Assembly: GCA_964019335.1 (NCBI GenBank)
Contig: OZ025655.1
Coordinates: 372,001-436,000, forward strand
Source: Diplonema japonicum
Lineage: Eukaryota > Euglenozoa > Diplonemea > Diplonemida > Diplonemidae
DNA length: 64,000 nt
Direction: 5' to 3'
A program made the position numbers and the translations under genes. Shown piece after piece: positions 9,930 to 21,591 of the stretch (positions within the stretch are counted from its first letter, which is position 1; each line of letters begins with the position of its first letter). The notes under the pieces are model-generated. The model was given only the letters and a program-made list of their open reading frames with translations, was not told where the DNA came from and ran no database searches.

Positions 9930-10086
9930 AAACGGGAAAAAAAAAAAAAGAAAAAAAAAAAGCGATCCACGATTCTTGTTTTTCTTTTCCTCTCCTTAAC
10001 ACCCGTCCTGTCATACCGCAGGTCCTCAACGACGTGTTATGTTCACTTTTTGTCTTCTTTCTCTTCTATTCAGTTTCTTTGCTGAA

Positions 10087-13000
10087 ATGCTCACTTCACA
10101 AAGGCAAGGGGGTACCATGATGCTAACACCCGCCCCGCCCGGCGGGAAGCAGAAAACCCCCGCGTATGCAATGGGGCGATGGACTACCAAGAATTTGAAA
10201 ATGGCTACGGACCACATCGCGGAGAAGCGAACGCCGAGCATTAAGAAAGCTGTGATGGATATCAGAGACCTGGATATACTGGTTGACGCAGAGGTGGGGC
10301 TGCGGGCGCTTGTAAGCTGCAACGAATGCAGGAGACGGTCGATGGTAGAGAGGATGTGGCTAGGGAGCGAAGGGACTGTAACAAGCCTTGAAGGAGTCCG
10401 CTGCAACGAAGTAAAGGAACGTGCCGAGACCATTCTAGGGGAAAAGGTGTCTATCGCAAGTATACTACGGGACTTCAGGGAGACCTGCTGGTTCCTGTTG
10501 CCGTCCTTTTTCACGGCTTATATCTACACGATACACAACCCTCTGCACACCGCACGGTCGCTCACAGAAGAGGATGAGATCTTGGCACGGACGAGGCTCT
10601 CCTCACGACACATCAGGAACTCTCTGAGGCAGCTTGAAGAAACAGAATCTGTCACCCGAACAAGCCTGTGCAACGCCTCCTACTTACTGTCTTGCAAAAT
10701 CCATCAACTCTGGACGGGGGCCACCTCTCGCGCACAGCTTGCTGATTGGAAGAGAATACAAGAAGCCGCTGCGGAAGACACTGCGAGCCTCTTGACTTCC
10801 AAACGCGAACGACGAGAACTGGAGGACGACGAGACCACAGAGCGCGACACTGTCGAGATCGATGGGTTTGCGAAGTACCCGACAATGCTCAGGCAGAAGG
10901 AGAGAGAGCACAGGGTCCTGACCATCTTTGACGTCCCCACGAGGGAAACACGGAACAGGCTGTACCACGAACAATACGAAGAAGGGGAGAGACGCCTACT
11001 GCGTCTTCGATACGAAGGACTGCTGAGGGCCAACACATGGTTCACAACTGCAAGGAGCACCGAGAAAGAGGAGTGGGGGGCAAGGTGCGAGGTACTGCAC
11101 GAAGCGGAGTCGTCAAGGCTGCACCTGTTCATGTTGTGCAACAAGAACTGGTTCGCCGTGCATACGCAGCTTGAAGCAATGGAACCCGAGAGGAGGGGCC
11201 TGGCGAGAAGGGAGGGCCTCGGGAGAAGGGAAGTGGAAGAAATAGAACGAACGAACGCCGATAGGCTGCTGACTGTGAAGATAAGATTCAAAGGTTTTAT
11301 CTCGAAGCTTGTGACGGCGAAAGAGGACCTCGAGACAGACGAAAAGTGGGGTCGAATGGCGATTTGCATCTCAGAAACCTCGTGCAGAGCCCTTGTGCAC
11401 AGGCAGAGGAAGCTGCACTCGTTCCAGATGGCGATACATTCGCAACTCTATTCGGTGTACGACACGGAGCTCTCAGAACGTGCAGCAATAGAACAAAGCG
11501 GGTACAACACGTACGCAGACCTGCTGTACGAGGCCCTTATCCTGCCCATGCTGGTTGAGGGAGAGGAGGGTGAGCGGCAAGGCATCGAAGAACGTCATGA
11601 GGAGTTTATGAAGACGAGCACCGAAGTTTTCTTCGACGAAATGGGCGTGTTCCAACATCAGGAGCGGCTTACAAAGTGTTTAGAAGATTATGAGAAGGTG
11701 TCCCGGGAGCAGCTTGAGGCATGGTGGGGGGTCCGCGGAGCGAACCTTGAAGAGGTCTCCCACGGGCTACGGAAAAAGTGGAATGGTGAATGGTGCACAG
11801 CAAACGCAAGCCAAGGCGCCACGTTGTATGAGACAGAAGCGGAACAAAGACTACGCATTGAGCTGGAGCACAGCAGTTTGATCAGTTCCCTCCATGGACA
11901 ACGCACTTGGCAAGAAGAGCATACTTTACGACTTGCCGCCTGCAACAGCGAAGCTTCCTCTCGCCATGCTATCTACCTTACCGCTTTGCAATCTGGGGAA
12001 ACATGGGACCGCCATGTCCTAACTGCCTACGAGGAAATGTACTCTGTCGAGTTCCCGTTCTGGGGCATCCTCCTTGCCGAGACCTTGCATAGGGACCTCT
12101 ACATGGCTGCTCAGAGGGCAGAATGGGACGCCACTACGACACCACTAGACCCACATGAGGACGTTACCCTTTCGGACTTCGGAAGGTTGCTGGAAACCGA
12201 AGGGGAACTGGACAACTTTGGCGGGCTGAGAATGCTGTTCAACATGAATGGGGAAAGCGAAGAAGAGGAGAAAGAAGACGTAGGCGAAGTCATGAAATCA
12301 CCTGTAGCGCTGCCTATGGACCTTGGTGACCAGTTAGAAGTGCTGGACATACAAAGGCTTGGGAGGGGTTTCCTGGATAGACGAAGTGTCCATGTCAGAA
12401 AGCTACGTCATATCACAACTGTCCAGGCTTGGTTCCGGTGCATGCTAGCCAAGCAAGTTGCCGTGAGAACAAGACAGGGCTTGAAGGAACGGAAAAGGAG
12501 CCCCTTCCCTCTACTAGCAGTACCGCATGCCGCACTGCTGGACGAAATTGAACCGCAAGACATAACTTCAGCCTCCTCTCCAGCGTCGCTTGCGTCGCTG
12601 CTTCTCCATTCTTACAGCCCGAACAAAGCCTCCCCAGCCTTGCTTCTCCCTTTCCATCATAAGTCTATTACCCGAAGGGAACAAACCAAACGCGATGGGG
12701 TCGAAATCCTCTACAAGCAAGCTCTTATCAAGTTGGAAGAGCTCTTCTGGAGTGAGTATCCTTAATAGTTCTTTTCTAAGTACTACACACTTTTAGGTCA
12801 TAATTCTATAATAAGTTTTACTAGTCATAGTGATTTGCTTTTTCTCTGTTTCCTCAGGTCAGGAATATCAAAGAAACTATTAACAGGAGGAAACAAAAAT
12901 CTATATCTATGACGTATCACTTCATATGCAAGAAGAGAGCTCTACAGAAAAGTAAGGAGTTAATCCTGCAAGAAGAGGAAGGGGAGAGGCAAAGGTTGAA

Positions 13001-13919
13001 GGATATGTTGGAAGGAGAGAAGACAGTCAAGGTGATACGGGGGAGAGCAAGAGGGATGATGAATCAGGAGTGGTTGCCGTTGGCAGAGCTGTGGTATGGA
13101 ACAGCACCAAAAAATCATCAGGATTTGTTCCGAAAGGTGCTGAGGGAGGTGCATGGTGCACTAGCACACCGTCATGAAATACTTGATCAGCTTGACACGA
13201 AATCGTATACAGCACTGGTGAACCCTGCGCAGATCACGAACTCGAGTGGAAAGTTCAGCAACCTAGCCTCTACGGTAGGTCAGAAATCCGCCTATACCCT
13301 TCGCCGTGCGCGAATGATGCTTAAACTTTACTTCAGCCCTATCCTCATCCCTGAGTACCTCGAGAGAGCTTTCTATTACTCAATGAACAACGGTGCAGAA
13401 GGGGAAGCAGCTTGTCGGATCATCTTCGGTGGAATCTACTCTTTGGCGGGTCTGCGGTTCTCTCATTACAAGCAAGCTTTCAACAGCAAACCGGACGCTG
13501 GGTCGGTCATCGCTACTGTTAGAGTGCAAGGGCTGAAATCAAGCCCCGTTGGGGTCTGTAAACAGTCGCAGAGAATCTTCAGACCCACCCAGCTCGCCCC
13601 GCCACCCCAGGCCGATAAGACCGAGCACTGGTGCACTGCCACATCAACCGTCCCTGCAGCTGCTCCCGTCTGGCGGTACGCGGCTGTCGATAAGCCATCC
13701 AACTGGAATACCACTACTCGTGAGCACTTCAAAGGCAAGAACCTCCCGTCTACCCCTGAGCCACCCCCCACAGCCACAGACTGGTTCTTCACTGCCAAGG
13801 ACCAGCCCACCGCTGAAGGGAAAATCACCGCCTCCTTTAGTGGGTGTGTGCCGCGGAGTCTCACCCCAGTCGCGTCTTTAACGCAGACCTTTACCAACAA
13901 GAACCTGAAGCTGCTTTAA
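10087..13919 (+). CDS. Large IQ-motif coiled-coil protein, probably 2 exons
   Basis: Exon 1 (10087-12755) encodes about 890 residues of charged helix rich in Glu and Arg with Trp repeats. Near its end are two IQ-like motifs, IQRLGRGFLDRR and VQAWFRCMLAKQV, which typically bind calmodulin or centrin. The ORF then stops at a donor-like site. A phase-2 intron at 12756-12862 (GTATCC donor, GTCAG acceptor, 107 nt) fuses it to the next frame (12863-13919). That frame continues with basic coiled coil (NIKETINRRKQKS) and then a Pro/Thr-rich tail with WXT-type repeats such as DWFFTAKDQP. The product would be about 1241 residues. A cytoskeletal or flagellar role is inferred. ATG 10087 follows an acceptor TTCTATTCAG; 10117 is an alternative. 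If the intron is wrong, these are two genes. Confidence 0.62.
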
Positions 13920-13991
13920 AACAAGAGCACTTCCGTGCCTGTCCGTAGCATACTAGCCTTCTCTTCAGCCAGAACTGCAACAGACAGCAAG

Positions 13992-15293
13992 ATGAAACGA
14001 ACAGCGGAAGAGGCGGTGCTGCTGCGGCACGGGGTGACACACCTGCTAAACTACGTGATACGAGTCGTGGTGAAGGGAAGGCACAAGGACCCTGTGGCTG
14101 AGATGGGGCGGATCCTGAAGGAAGGGGAGGTACGGATGGAGCCTGCAGAACTACTACGGTTTGTCCTGGATGTGGATAACAAGGAACTGGTGGATAGGGT
14201 TATGTCGGAGAGTGCCCCAGCTGAGGTAGACCCTCGGGGAAGTGCTTATTGGGAATACCACGAGGCTTGTGTAAAGTGTATTGAAAAACTGGGCATGCAG
14301 AACATTCATCTCACACGCAGTACATCACTTGGCAAGCTGTGCGGTATCCTCGCCCGGGCCAAACAAGATCTCCCGCTACTTACTCAGCCTTCTGCGGTTA
14401 AGATCATTTTCGATGTTGCCCCCCTTCTGCCAGGGTTTGAGGACTTCGTCTCCAAGCTCATCTCGCAGCTCTCATGGCTCTTCGACGGTACGCTATGGAC
14501 GTGGCAGGTCGTGCTTGTAGGCAACGATGAGCAGCTTGCCGTCGTCGAGCGGTGTATCCTGACAGAGGGCGGGCTTGTAGTGACATCGGGGTATAAGCTT
14601 TTCCCCTCGCATCAGGAAGGGTACTGGGTGTTCATGGATGGATCCTTAGAAGTACATCCTGCTGCTGTTGGAAGCCTACTGGCGGTGCTGCAAGATGATA
14701 GATCGATTGCGGGTGTGTTGGGGTGCGAAAAGGTGGGCCCGAAGGGTGCAGTTGTGAATACGAGTCTGGAGGACAGCATGGCTGGTACTCTGTTGAAGGG
14801 CTTGTGCTCGTCGCAGCTCTTGGATAACATGGGGTGCCTCTGGTCGAGGATGGCCGTCTTCCGAGAGTCTTCACTCACCCTTTTCAGCACCCCGTTGCTG
14901 TACCACACGTCCCTGCATCTAGAGCTTACTCCACGCCTTCTCAACACTCTCGACCGACTAGGTGAGCGTAAGAAGACTTCTCCTGTTGTATACCACGAAG
15001 TGCCTCACCTTATGCTCCCTGCGCCACCTCCCGTTCCTGACATTTCCGTTACCACCTGGACACAGATCGCTAACGCGGTGGCTTCTGAACTTTCTCGTAA
15101 AACCCCCACATCTTCCAAGTGGCACCACATCTGCACCAACGAAGCAAAACTTAAAGCGTTCAAGGACCAGTTTTACCGAGACGGGAAGTACGTGGACTGA
15201 CGGTCTTCCGACTGCACCACTACCGTATGTTTTTTTTACAGGGTGCCACCAACACTGGCCTCCTTTATCTCTTATATTTTTATTTCTTTTTAA
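13992..15293 (+). CDS. Dpy-30/RIIa-like domain plus glycosyltransferase-2-like domain
   Basis: Residues about 7-50 (LLRHGVTHLLNYVIRVV, then DPVAEMGRIL) resemble a Dpy-30/RIIa dimerisation helix pair. Residues about 140-290 are reminiscent of a family-2 glycosyltransferase core as in chitin synthase. The segment YWVFMDGSLEVHPAAVGSLL followed by DDRSIAGVLGC would align with the DAD strand, but the catalytic Asp-X-Asp is reduced to MDG. No membrane segments are visible, so this may be a non-catalytic derivative. The frame stops at 15200. A GTACGT donor at 15188 and a TTTTACAG acceptor ending at 15241 (54-nt intron, phase 2) would instead add KVPPTLASFIS and end at 15293. ATG 13992 follows CTCTTCAG at 13963-13970. 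Function uncertain. Confidence 0.5.
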
Positions 15294-15345
15294 TTCTTTA
15301 TTTATCAATTTTTATTTGTCGAACAAGAAGCACCATAACAGTGAG

Positions 15346-16743
15346 ATGCTCACGCTTCTATGTTACTTATTGGCTGCTCCTGCAGTCTTGCTTCTGCTCT
15401 ATGCAGTGCAGCAGAAGAGCACGTCTGGCAAGGGGCGTGCTGCTGTTGTGGTGATCGGTGATTACGGGAGGAGCCCAAGGATGCAGTACCACACTGTGTC
15501 GCTTGGCAAGATGTGCAAAGAGGTATTTGTAGTAGGCATGAAGGGGAGCAACCCGTGCGAGGACGTCAAGAATGCAACAAATATTAACCTGACGCTGCTG
15601 ATGGGCGAGCCCAAGGTGCCGCAGGGCATGCCGTGGGTGGTACGCACAGCTCTCCGTCTCACCATTCAGCTTCTGCGCATCCCGTACATCATGTTCTGGA
15701 AGCTCCCGAAATGTGGCGTTGTTGTTCTGCAGAACCCCCCTGCTGTCCCTATTTTGCCCATTGCGGTGCTGGCGTGCAAGCTGAGAGGGATGAAGCTTGT
15801 GGTAGACTGGCACAACCTGGGGTATACCCTTATGGAGATGGATAACAGGCCGAAGCCGGCAATCAAAGCATACAAGTTTGTGGAGAGGTGGTTTGGGAAG
15901 CAGGGGAACCACCACCTGTGTGTGTGCAAGTCGCTGCAGGGTTTCCTCGAAGGGGAGTGGGGAATGTTCAAGGTTACGGAGGGCATGAGCTCCATAATGT
16001 ACGACCATGCACCGGCCTTCTTTACCAGAGAAGGGCCTGGTAGATGGCGCACGCTTGTAGACAAGGGTCTGGGGGAAATCATTAGAGACAAAGATGTTCT
16101 GGACAGCTTTGTACAAGATGGGAAATGGAAGAGTGACAGACCGGCACTGCTTGTGACTGGGACATCGTGGACCGTGGATGAGGATGTTGGGATGCTGATA
16201 CAGGCGTTGGCGAAGGTTGACGGAAAGCTAGGAGAGAATGGGCTGCCATCGAAACTCGTGATGGTGATCACTGGGAAGGGAGGGGCGTTGAAGGAGCAGA
16301 GGGAAAGGGAGATAGCTGAGCTGGGCCTGAAGAACGTGTTCATTTACACAGGGTTCTTGAAGTCCATCGGTGACTACGCCAGTATGCTTGGCGTAGCGGA
16401 TCTCGGGATCTCCCTCCACAATTCAAGCAGCGGGTATGATCTTCCGATGAAGGTTGTGGACATGTTTGGGACCTCCCTCCCTGTCCTTGCCTTGGGCTTC
16501 CCTACCTTGGCCGAGCTTGTGACCCCTTCCACAGGCACCACCTTTCAAACACTTCCCGACCTCACCGCCTCTCTTGTTGACCTTCTCACCTCCTGGTCCG
16601 TCGATCCCTCCGACCGCGTTGCAGCCACTCCTCTCCTCCAACGCTACCGTCAGCACCTCATTGACAACCCCCATGGCTCGTGGGATGCCGAGTGGAATGC
16701 AAAAACGAAGCCCGTCGTCGAGAACTTCATGCGAAACGTGTGA
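15346..16743 (+). CDS. ALG1: Chitobiosyldiphosphodolichol beta-mannosyltransferase (ALG1)
   Basis: ALG1 adds the first mannose, from GDP-mannose, to GlcNAc2-PP-dolichol on the cytosolic face of the ER. The 465-residue product starts with a membrane anchor (MLTLLCYLLAAPAVLLLLYA). It has the family pattern throughout: VVVIGDYGRSPRMQYH near the N-terminus, LVVDWHNLGYTLM in the middle, TGTSWTVDEDVGMLIQAL opening the second Rossmann fold, GISLHNSSSGYDLPMKVVDM as the C-terminal GT-B donor-site signature, and FGTSLPVLA. Length is typical of the family. The frame is open far upstream, but ATG 15346 is chosen because the anchor starts there. The gene shows N-glycan precursor assembly in this organism. 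Single exon. Confidence 0.95.
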   Translation: MLTLLCYLLAAPAVLLLLYAVQQKSTSGKGRAAVVVIGDYGRSPRMQYHTVSLGKMCKEVFVVGMKGSNPCEDVKNATNINLTLLMGEPKVPQGMPWVVRTALRLTIQLLRIPYIMFWKLPKCGVVVLQNPPAVPILPIAVLACKLRGMKLVVDWHNLGYTLMEMDNRPKPAIKAYKFVERWFGKQGNHHLCVCKSLQGFLEGEWGMFKVTEGMSSIMYDHAPAFFTREGPGRWRTLVDKGLGEIIRDKDVLDSFVQDGKWKSDRPALLVTGTSWTVDEDVGMLIQALAKVDGKLGENGLPSKLVMVITGKGGALKEQREREIAELGLKNVFIYTGFLKSIGDYASMLGVADLGISLHNSSSGYDLPMKVVDMFGTSLPVLALGFPTLAELVTPSTGTTFQTLPDLTASLVDLLTSWSVDPSDRVAATPLLQRYRQHLIDNPHGSWDAEWNAKTKPVVENFMRNV

Positions 16744-16951
16744 AGAAATAAATAAGAGAAAGAAGGTGAACATAAGAAAGAAAACAGTTTCAGTGTTACA
16801 GAAAGGAAGCAAGTGTGCTGCGCATTGATCTATGAACAGGAATTACCCAAGCTTCGGCTGAACAGCTTTAAAGTAGGGGAGGAAAAATACGAAAAGTAAG
16901 CATACTGTTATTAGATTTTTCTTTTCTCATGCACGCACACTACAGGCCATA

Positions 16952-18088
16952 ATGCAAGTCTACGCACGCACACTGGACGGCGCCATGTGGCCTGTCGAGG
17001 TGGACCAGTTCATGTCGATGGGTGACTTGAAGGAAGAGGTGATGAAGGTGACTGGTGTGCCGAGGATGGTGCAGCAGCTGACGGTGTCCGGGTGCAGCAT
17101 CGGCGACGACGAAGGAGTGGGTGTGTCGAGCGTCGGAGTGAGCGCAGACGAAGTGCTAGATGTGGGCCTGACAAACCAGGGGGCGGCGAAGCTAGCTCTG
17201 CTTGACATGGGGGTCACGATGGACGGGGACACATTGGTGCGAGCAGCAATCATGGGGGAACGCTGGGTGGTAAGATCCCTACTTGAAGCAGGTGTCTCAC
17301 CTGATCATCAACACCAATACGGAAAGGAAACCGCTTTGACGGGAGCCTGCCTAAAAGGTCACTATGACATAGCAATGAGCTTGCTGGAGAAGGGCGCAAA
17401 CCCAAACCTCGCTGATTCGTTCGAACAAACCCCGCTTCACTGCACAGCGAAAGGTGCCATCGACGCAGGTATCGCATCTATGTTGCTGACCTACGGCGCG
17501 TCGGCGAATAAGAAGAACCAGAAGGGGATGACACCGCTGATGCTCGCCATTGCTGAGGGGAGGTACTCTGTGGTGGAAAAGCTTCTTGCTGCGACTAATC
17601 TATCCGCACACGACAAGCGGGGCCTCACGGCGCTGATGTACGCGGCTGCGTCAAATCTCGCTGAAATCCACAAATACATCGAGCCGCTGATCCAGCTAGG
17701 CAGCCCTATCAACGCAGTAGACACCATGGGACAGACAGCCCTTTTCCACTGTGTCAACAAGCCTGAGGTCCAAGACATCCTTGTGAAGCATGGTAGCGAC
17801 CTCTATGTCAATGATATATGCAACAGATCTCTGTACTATCTTGCCGCTGCTCGTGGGGACACTGGGCTCGTGAAGCTCCTGCTGCGGCACTCCGTCCCTG
17901 TTATGCAGTCCCCGCAACGTACTCCTTTGGAAGGCTCCCCATTGATCGTCTCCCTGTCATCACGAAACTTCGAGGCTGCAAGGCTTCTTGCCCCCCACTG
18001 CGATCCCCACGCGACGAACGAGGAGGGCAAGACCGCCTTCGAATTCTGCAGCAAGCAGGACGCACTGTTCCTTGGTTTGAAACCCTGA
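16952..18088 (+). CDS. Ubiquitin-like domain plus ankyrin-repeat protein
   Basis: The first 75 residues look like a ubiquitin fold (MQVYARTLDGAMWPVEVD, then MGDLKEEVMKVTGVP and QQLTVSG). From about residue 90 to the end there are about eight ankyrin repeats with the consensus G.TALM.A...G...V..LL..GA. Clear examples are GKETALTGACLKGHYDIAMS, QTPLHCTAKGAID and KGMTPLMLAIAEGRYSVVEK. The total is 378 residues, single exon. ATG 16952 follows a CACACTACAG acceptor by 7 bases. The architecture suggests a protein-interaction adaptor, possibly in ubiquitin handling; no partner can be named. Confidence 0.85.
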   Translation: MQVYARTLDGAMWPVEVDQFMSMGDLKEEVMKVTGVPRMVQQLTVSGCSIGDDEGVGVSSVGVSADEVLDVGLTNQGAAKLALLDMGVTMDGDTLVRAAIMGERWVVRSLLEAGVSPDHQHQYGKETALTGACLKGHYDIAMSLLEKGANPNLADSFEQTPLHCTAKGAIDAGIASMLLTYGASANKKNQKGMTPLMLAIAEGRYSVVEKLLAATNLSAHDKRGLTALMYAAASNLAEIHKYIEPLIQLGSPINAVDTMGQTALFHCVNKPEVQDILVKHGSDLYVNDICNRSLYYLAAARGDTGLVKLLLRHSVPVMQSPQRTPLEGSPLIVSLSSRNFEAARLLAPHCDPHATNEEGKTAFEFCSKQDALFLGLKP

Positions 18089-18512
18089 GAAGAAGACGCG
18101 GAGGGAAAAAAAACCTCCCTCCCGTTTTTCCCGGATTCTTATCCAGGAGGAATACGAGGTAATAATGTAAATGAACGCTTGGAAAAAGAAGCCACGTTTT
18201 CGACGTGGTGGTTTTCTCTCATCTTTTTCCTTCTTCCTTTTCTTATTAGGCGCAAAGGGGGTGAGGGAAGGGGTTCGAAGAACAAAAGCAACGACAGAGG
18301 GAAAAAGGGGGGTGAGTTCAGTCCTTTCTCTTTATCCCCCTCCCCCATTAGATACTCCTCCATTATTATTTATATTTTCTTTTCGGTGAACATCCCCGCT
18401 GAAATTTTATCGATTTTTTTTCTTGTTTTCCACTCTTTTCCCTCTGTTTTCTTTTTTTTGAACGTCAATGAGGCAATCGTTCTTAACTTGAGATAACCAC
18501 AGGGAAGTCCAC
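18089..18512. other. Spacer with a small hairpin
   Basis: Pyrimidine- and purine-rich spacer between two plus-strand genes. A perfect 6-bp stem (CCACGT at 18192-18197, ACGTGG at 18203-18208, loop TTTCG) is followed by a T-rich tract; it may aid 3'-end formation or be chance. No exon recognised. Confidence 0.5.
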
Positions 18513-21500
18513 ATGCAGCTGTGGGTGGGTGTACTATCGTGCCTAGTGGTAGGAGGGAAGGCTCTTGTTACAGAGTACTCGGGAGGGTGCGTGGCCGTGC
18601 AAGGACAGTCACCTGTGTGGTTGATGAAAATGGGGTGCACTATAGGTGGGATCGGGAGCTTCAACATGGGTCCCTACACCTGCCCTGCACCCGAGATGAC
18701 ATACAAACAAGAGTGTGACACCTCCATAACGCTGGGCGACTGTTACATCAAAACAGCGAGTTGCAAGCAGACACAAGGTGAGACCAACGATGTCCTCGCC
18801 TCCTTCGTGATCGACTGCGGGCAGGACGCGCTCATGTGGACCCGCCTCGTGACTTGCGGTGTCGGGAAGGCCAAGCCTGAATCGAAATGTTGTCCTGCTT
18901 CAAAGCCCCTGGCACCGCCCCCTCTGCCCGCCCAGACGCTCTACTCTACCTGTGAACCCATCAAAGGCAAAACCTTCGAAACCATGTCCCTCCTCACCGT
19001 CACTTGCCCTGCCAACACGGTCCTCTCCAGCTTCAGGCTGACGGGCGGCTGTGCAGTAGGAGAAATGCGATACATCTATGTTTGCATCTACCCCCACGGT
19101 GCAACCTCTGCCCCTGCAACCGTAGCTCCGCCAACTGCTACTCCTACCCTTTCGCCACCTACCGCGGTGCCACCAACAGGTGCGCCTCCGACAGTAGCAC
19201 CACCAACTATCGCTCCTCCTACTGTATCCCCCCCGACAGTTACACCTACTACCGTGCCACTTACCATCGCTCCTCCTACTGTATCCCCCCCTACAGTTGC
19301 GCCCCCGACAGGTGCACCCCCTACAGTTGCACCCCCAACAGCTGTGCCTCTTACTATCGCTCCTCCTACTGCATCCCCTCCTACAGTTGCGCCCCTTACA
19401 GCTGTGCCCCCAACTGTCGCTCCTCTTACCGCTGCGCCTGATACTTCTGCCCCACCAACGAAAGCACCGCCAACTGCAGCTCCTCTTACCGCTGCTCCTG
19501 ATACATCGGCGCCACCCACCGCAGCTCCTCTTACTGCAGCCCCCCCCACAGTTGCACCTCCCACTGCCGTACCCCAGACCATTTCACCCCCGACAATAGC
19601 ACCACCAACTGCGGTTCCACTTACTAAAGCACCAGTGACTGCAGTGCCCCCTACCCCTGCTCCAGCAACGGTGTCCCCTCCTACCGCAGCCCCCCGAACC
19701 ACTGCGCCTGTCACTCCTGCTCCGCTGACAAGATCGCCCCCTACATCTACACCTTCCTCCGTGGCTCCACCCACCCTTATTCCACCAACAGCCGAACCTC
19801 GAACTGCAGTACCTGCTACTGCAGCACCCCCCACGTCATTTCCTTCCACTGCTGTGCCTTCTACCAGCGCACCCCATACCAGAGCCCCCCCAACGGTCAC
19901 AGTGGCACCACCGACGGCAATTCCTCTGGTTCCAACTCCTGTTCCCATCTCCACTTCTGCACCAGCTACAGCAGCACCAACACTGCTCCCCGCCCCCTCT
20001 CTTCCCCTTGAACGCAGCGTAACAGAGACGCTGATTGTGGAACACAAAGGTTTCACAGGTACGACGAAAAAAGCCTACACGTCATTCAAGAAAACGGAAG
20101 AAGTTGCCGCTGTCGGATCCGTAGCAGTGGTGGTGGGCAGCGCATCTGGGGGACCTTCAGCCAGCAAGCTTGCTGCGATTGGCATGGCTCTAGACTGCAT
20201 GGGGGATCAGGACCATGGGGACGGTTTGCACGACGAAGAGGACCTGCCATGGCTGATACACCCAACGGGGATCAGGATACAGGGGTCGCCTCATGCAGGG
20301 GCGATCGTGGGGAATACGTTGCTGGGCATAGCATCAGGGTTGCTGTTTACATGCTTGACGGGAGGGACGTTGAAGTGGGCAGTGGGATGGGCAGGTGCCG
20401 CAAGGATGTGGCGGCACCCGTCGGTGATGGGGTTAGTTCCAATGTTTCTGTTCCCTGGCACCTTGCAATGCATAGTGGAGCTGTTGTTCTACCCGCGCAA
20501 CGTGTCCATCACACTGCTGGCCGTCGTAGGTCTCGCACCATGTGCGGCCTTTATCTACGCCCTGTGGTACATTGGGAAAGAGTCATGTTTCAATTCGACA
20601 TGCGTGCCAACGGAAACTGGAAAATGGCAGAAATACTTCCTCGGATCCGCAGTGTGGCAGTCTAAAGAAGGCACTGACCACACCGAGAGACTGGGGCTCT
20701 TCTTCGATGTGTACTCCGACGAGCAAGATTACCCTGCCCTACAAAGGGGCAGGTACATCCTGATAGAAGTCGGGCACCTCATACCCCTTATAATAGGTAG
20801 CGTGGTCCGTGCGGGCACCCACAAGACATGCGCATTGAAGTCCTTCGGTCTTGGCGGGGTGATGATGGTGTATCTGGCGACAGCCATGGTGTACCGCCCT
20901 TTCTTGGCACCATTCATGAACCAGCTTGTGATCTGGATGGCAGCTCTGCCTTGCGCGGGGTTGATGTTTGTTGGGATTGGGTTTTGGACAGGTGAGGACT
21001 CCCATGCGTGCTTAACTATGGGCATCATGTTGCTCAATGCAGCCATGTTTCTAGCTATGGTGCGCACTGTCTATGAATTGGTGACGTGGCTGATGGACAT
21101 GCGCAGTGGCAGTGGTTCCAACAATACAGAGATTGAGATGGATCGTCTCAATGTGTCCAATATCGACCTTAATGCATCGAACATGGACTACAGCGTGTTG
21201 GGGAGCAGTACGGTGCTCCCCCCTTCGCGTAAGCACTCCTATGAAATACCTGGCATCCGCTTGGAGGAGGAGACTAGTGCAGAATCCGAAATCTCTTCTG
21301 CAAGTGGAGAGGAAATGTTGTTCGTCTCACACGAACGGGACACATCGATCGTCCTCTCAGCTTCTCTGCCTCGCTCGCGAAGCAGGTTCCTTGAACGCCG
21401 TGCCACCCATAGCCATCACAACCTATCCTCTGCCTCGCCTGAGTCTTTATCTTCCTTCCCGTACGGTTCACCCGTCCCCCTCCCTCGGGCGCACTCTGTG

Positions 21501-21591
21501 AGACCTAAACGTTTCGTGGCCGGATCCAAGTCAGTTTCACCGCCTGCCGGAAGCAGCTGGATATCAGAAGGAGGCCGCGGGATAAGGAGAA
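18513..21591 (+). CDS. Secreted-type multi-pass membrane protein with Pro/Thr stalk (C-terminus lost in gap)
   Basis: The protein begins with a signal peptide (MQLWVGVLSCLVVGGKA) and a Cys-rich domain of about 180 residues with spaced cysteines (SGGC, YTCPAP, GDCYIKTASC). A stalk of about 280 residues follows, made of degenerate PPT.AP hexapeptides and suited to heavy O-glycosylation. After a short hinge come about seven hydrophobic helices (for example IVGNTLLGIASGLLFTCL, SITLLAVVGLAPCAAFIYAL, VIWMAALPCAGLMFVGIG). A Ser-rich cytosolic tail with Arg-Ser-Arg patches ends at the 200-N gap. The layout is that of a cell-surface receptor or adhesin; no known receptor family was recognised. About 1026 residues are visible. 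The frame continuing beyond the gap belongs to a retroelement, not to this gene. ATG 18513 is the first in frame. Confidence 0.8.
19105..19990 (+). repeat. Coding minisatellite: degenerate PPT-x-AP hexapeptide array
   Basis: About 45 units of 18 bases encode variants of APPTVA, APPTAV and APLTIA. Codon-level variation is high and units have drifted, so this is an old array, not a fresh expansion. Longer near-identical blocks around 19255-19400 suggest partial higher-order duplication. The antisense frame is also open for 322 codons only because of the repeat. Confidence 0.9.

Noticed and set aside
14962-15345. N-terminal extension of ALG1 by 128 codons
   Set aside because: It overlaps the previous gene in another frame and lacks ALG1 similarity; the membrane anchor starts at 15346.
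19088-20056. 322-codon minus-strand frame of GGA/AVGG-type repeats
   Set aside because: It is the exact antisense of the Pro/Thr repeat array; the 18-nt periodicity keeps both strands open.
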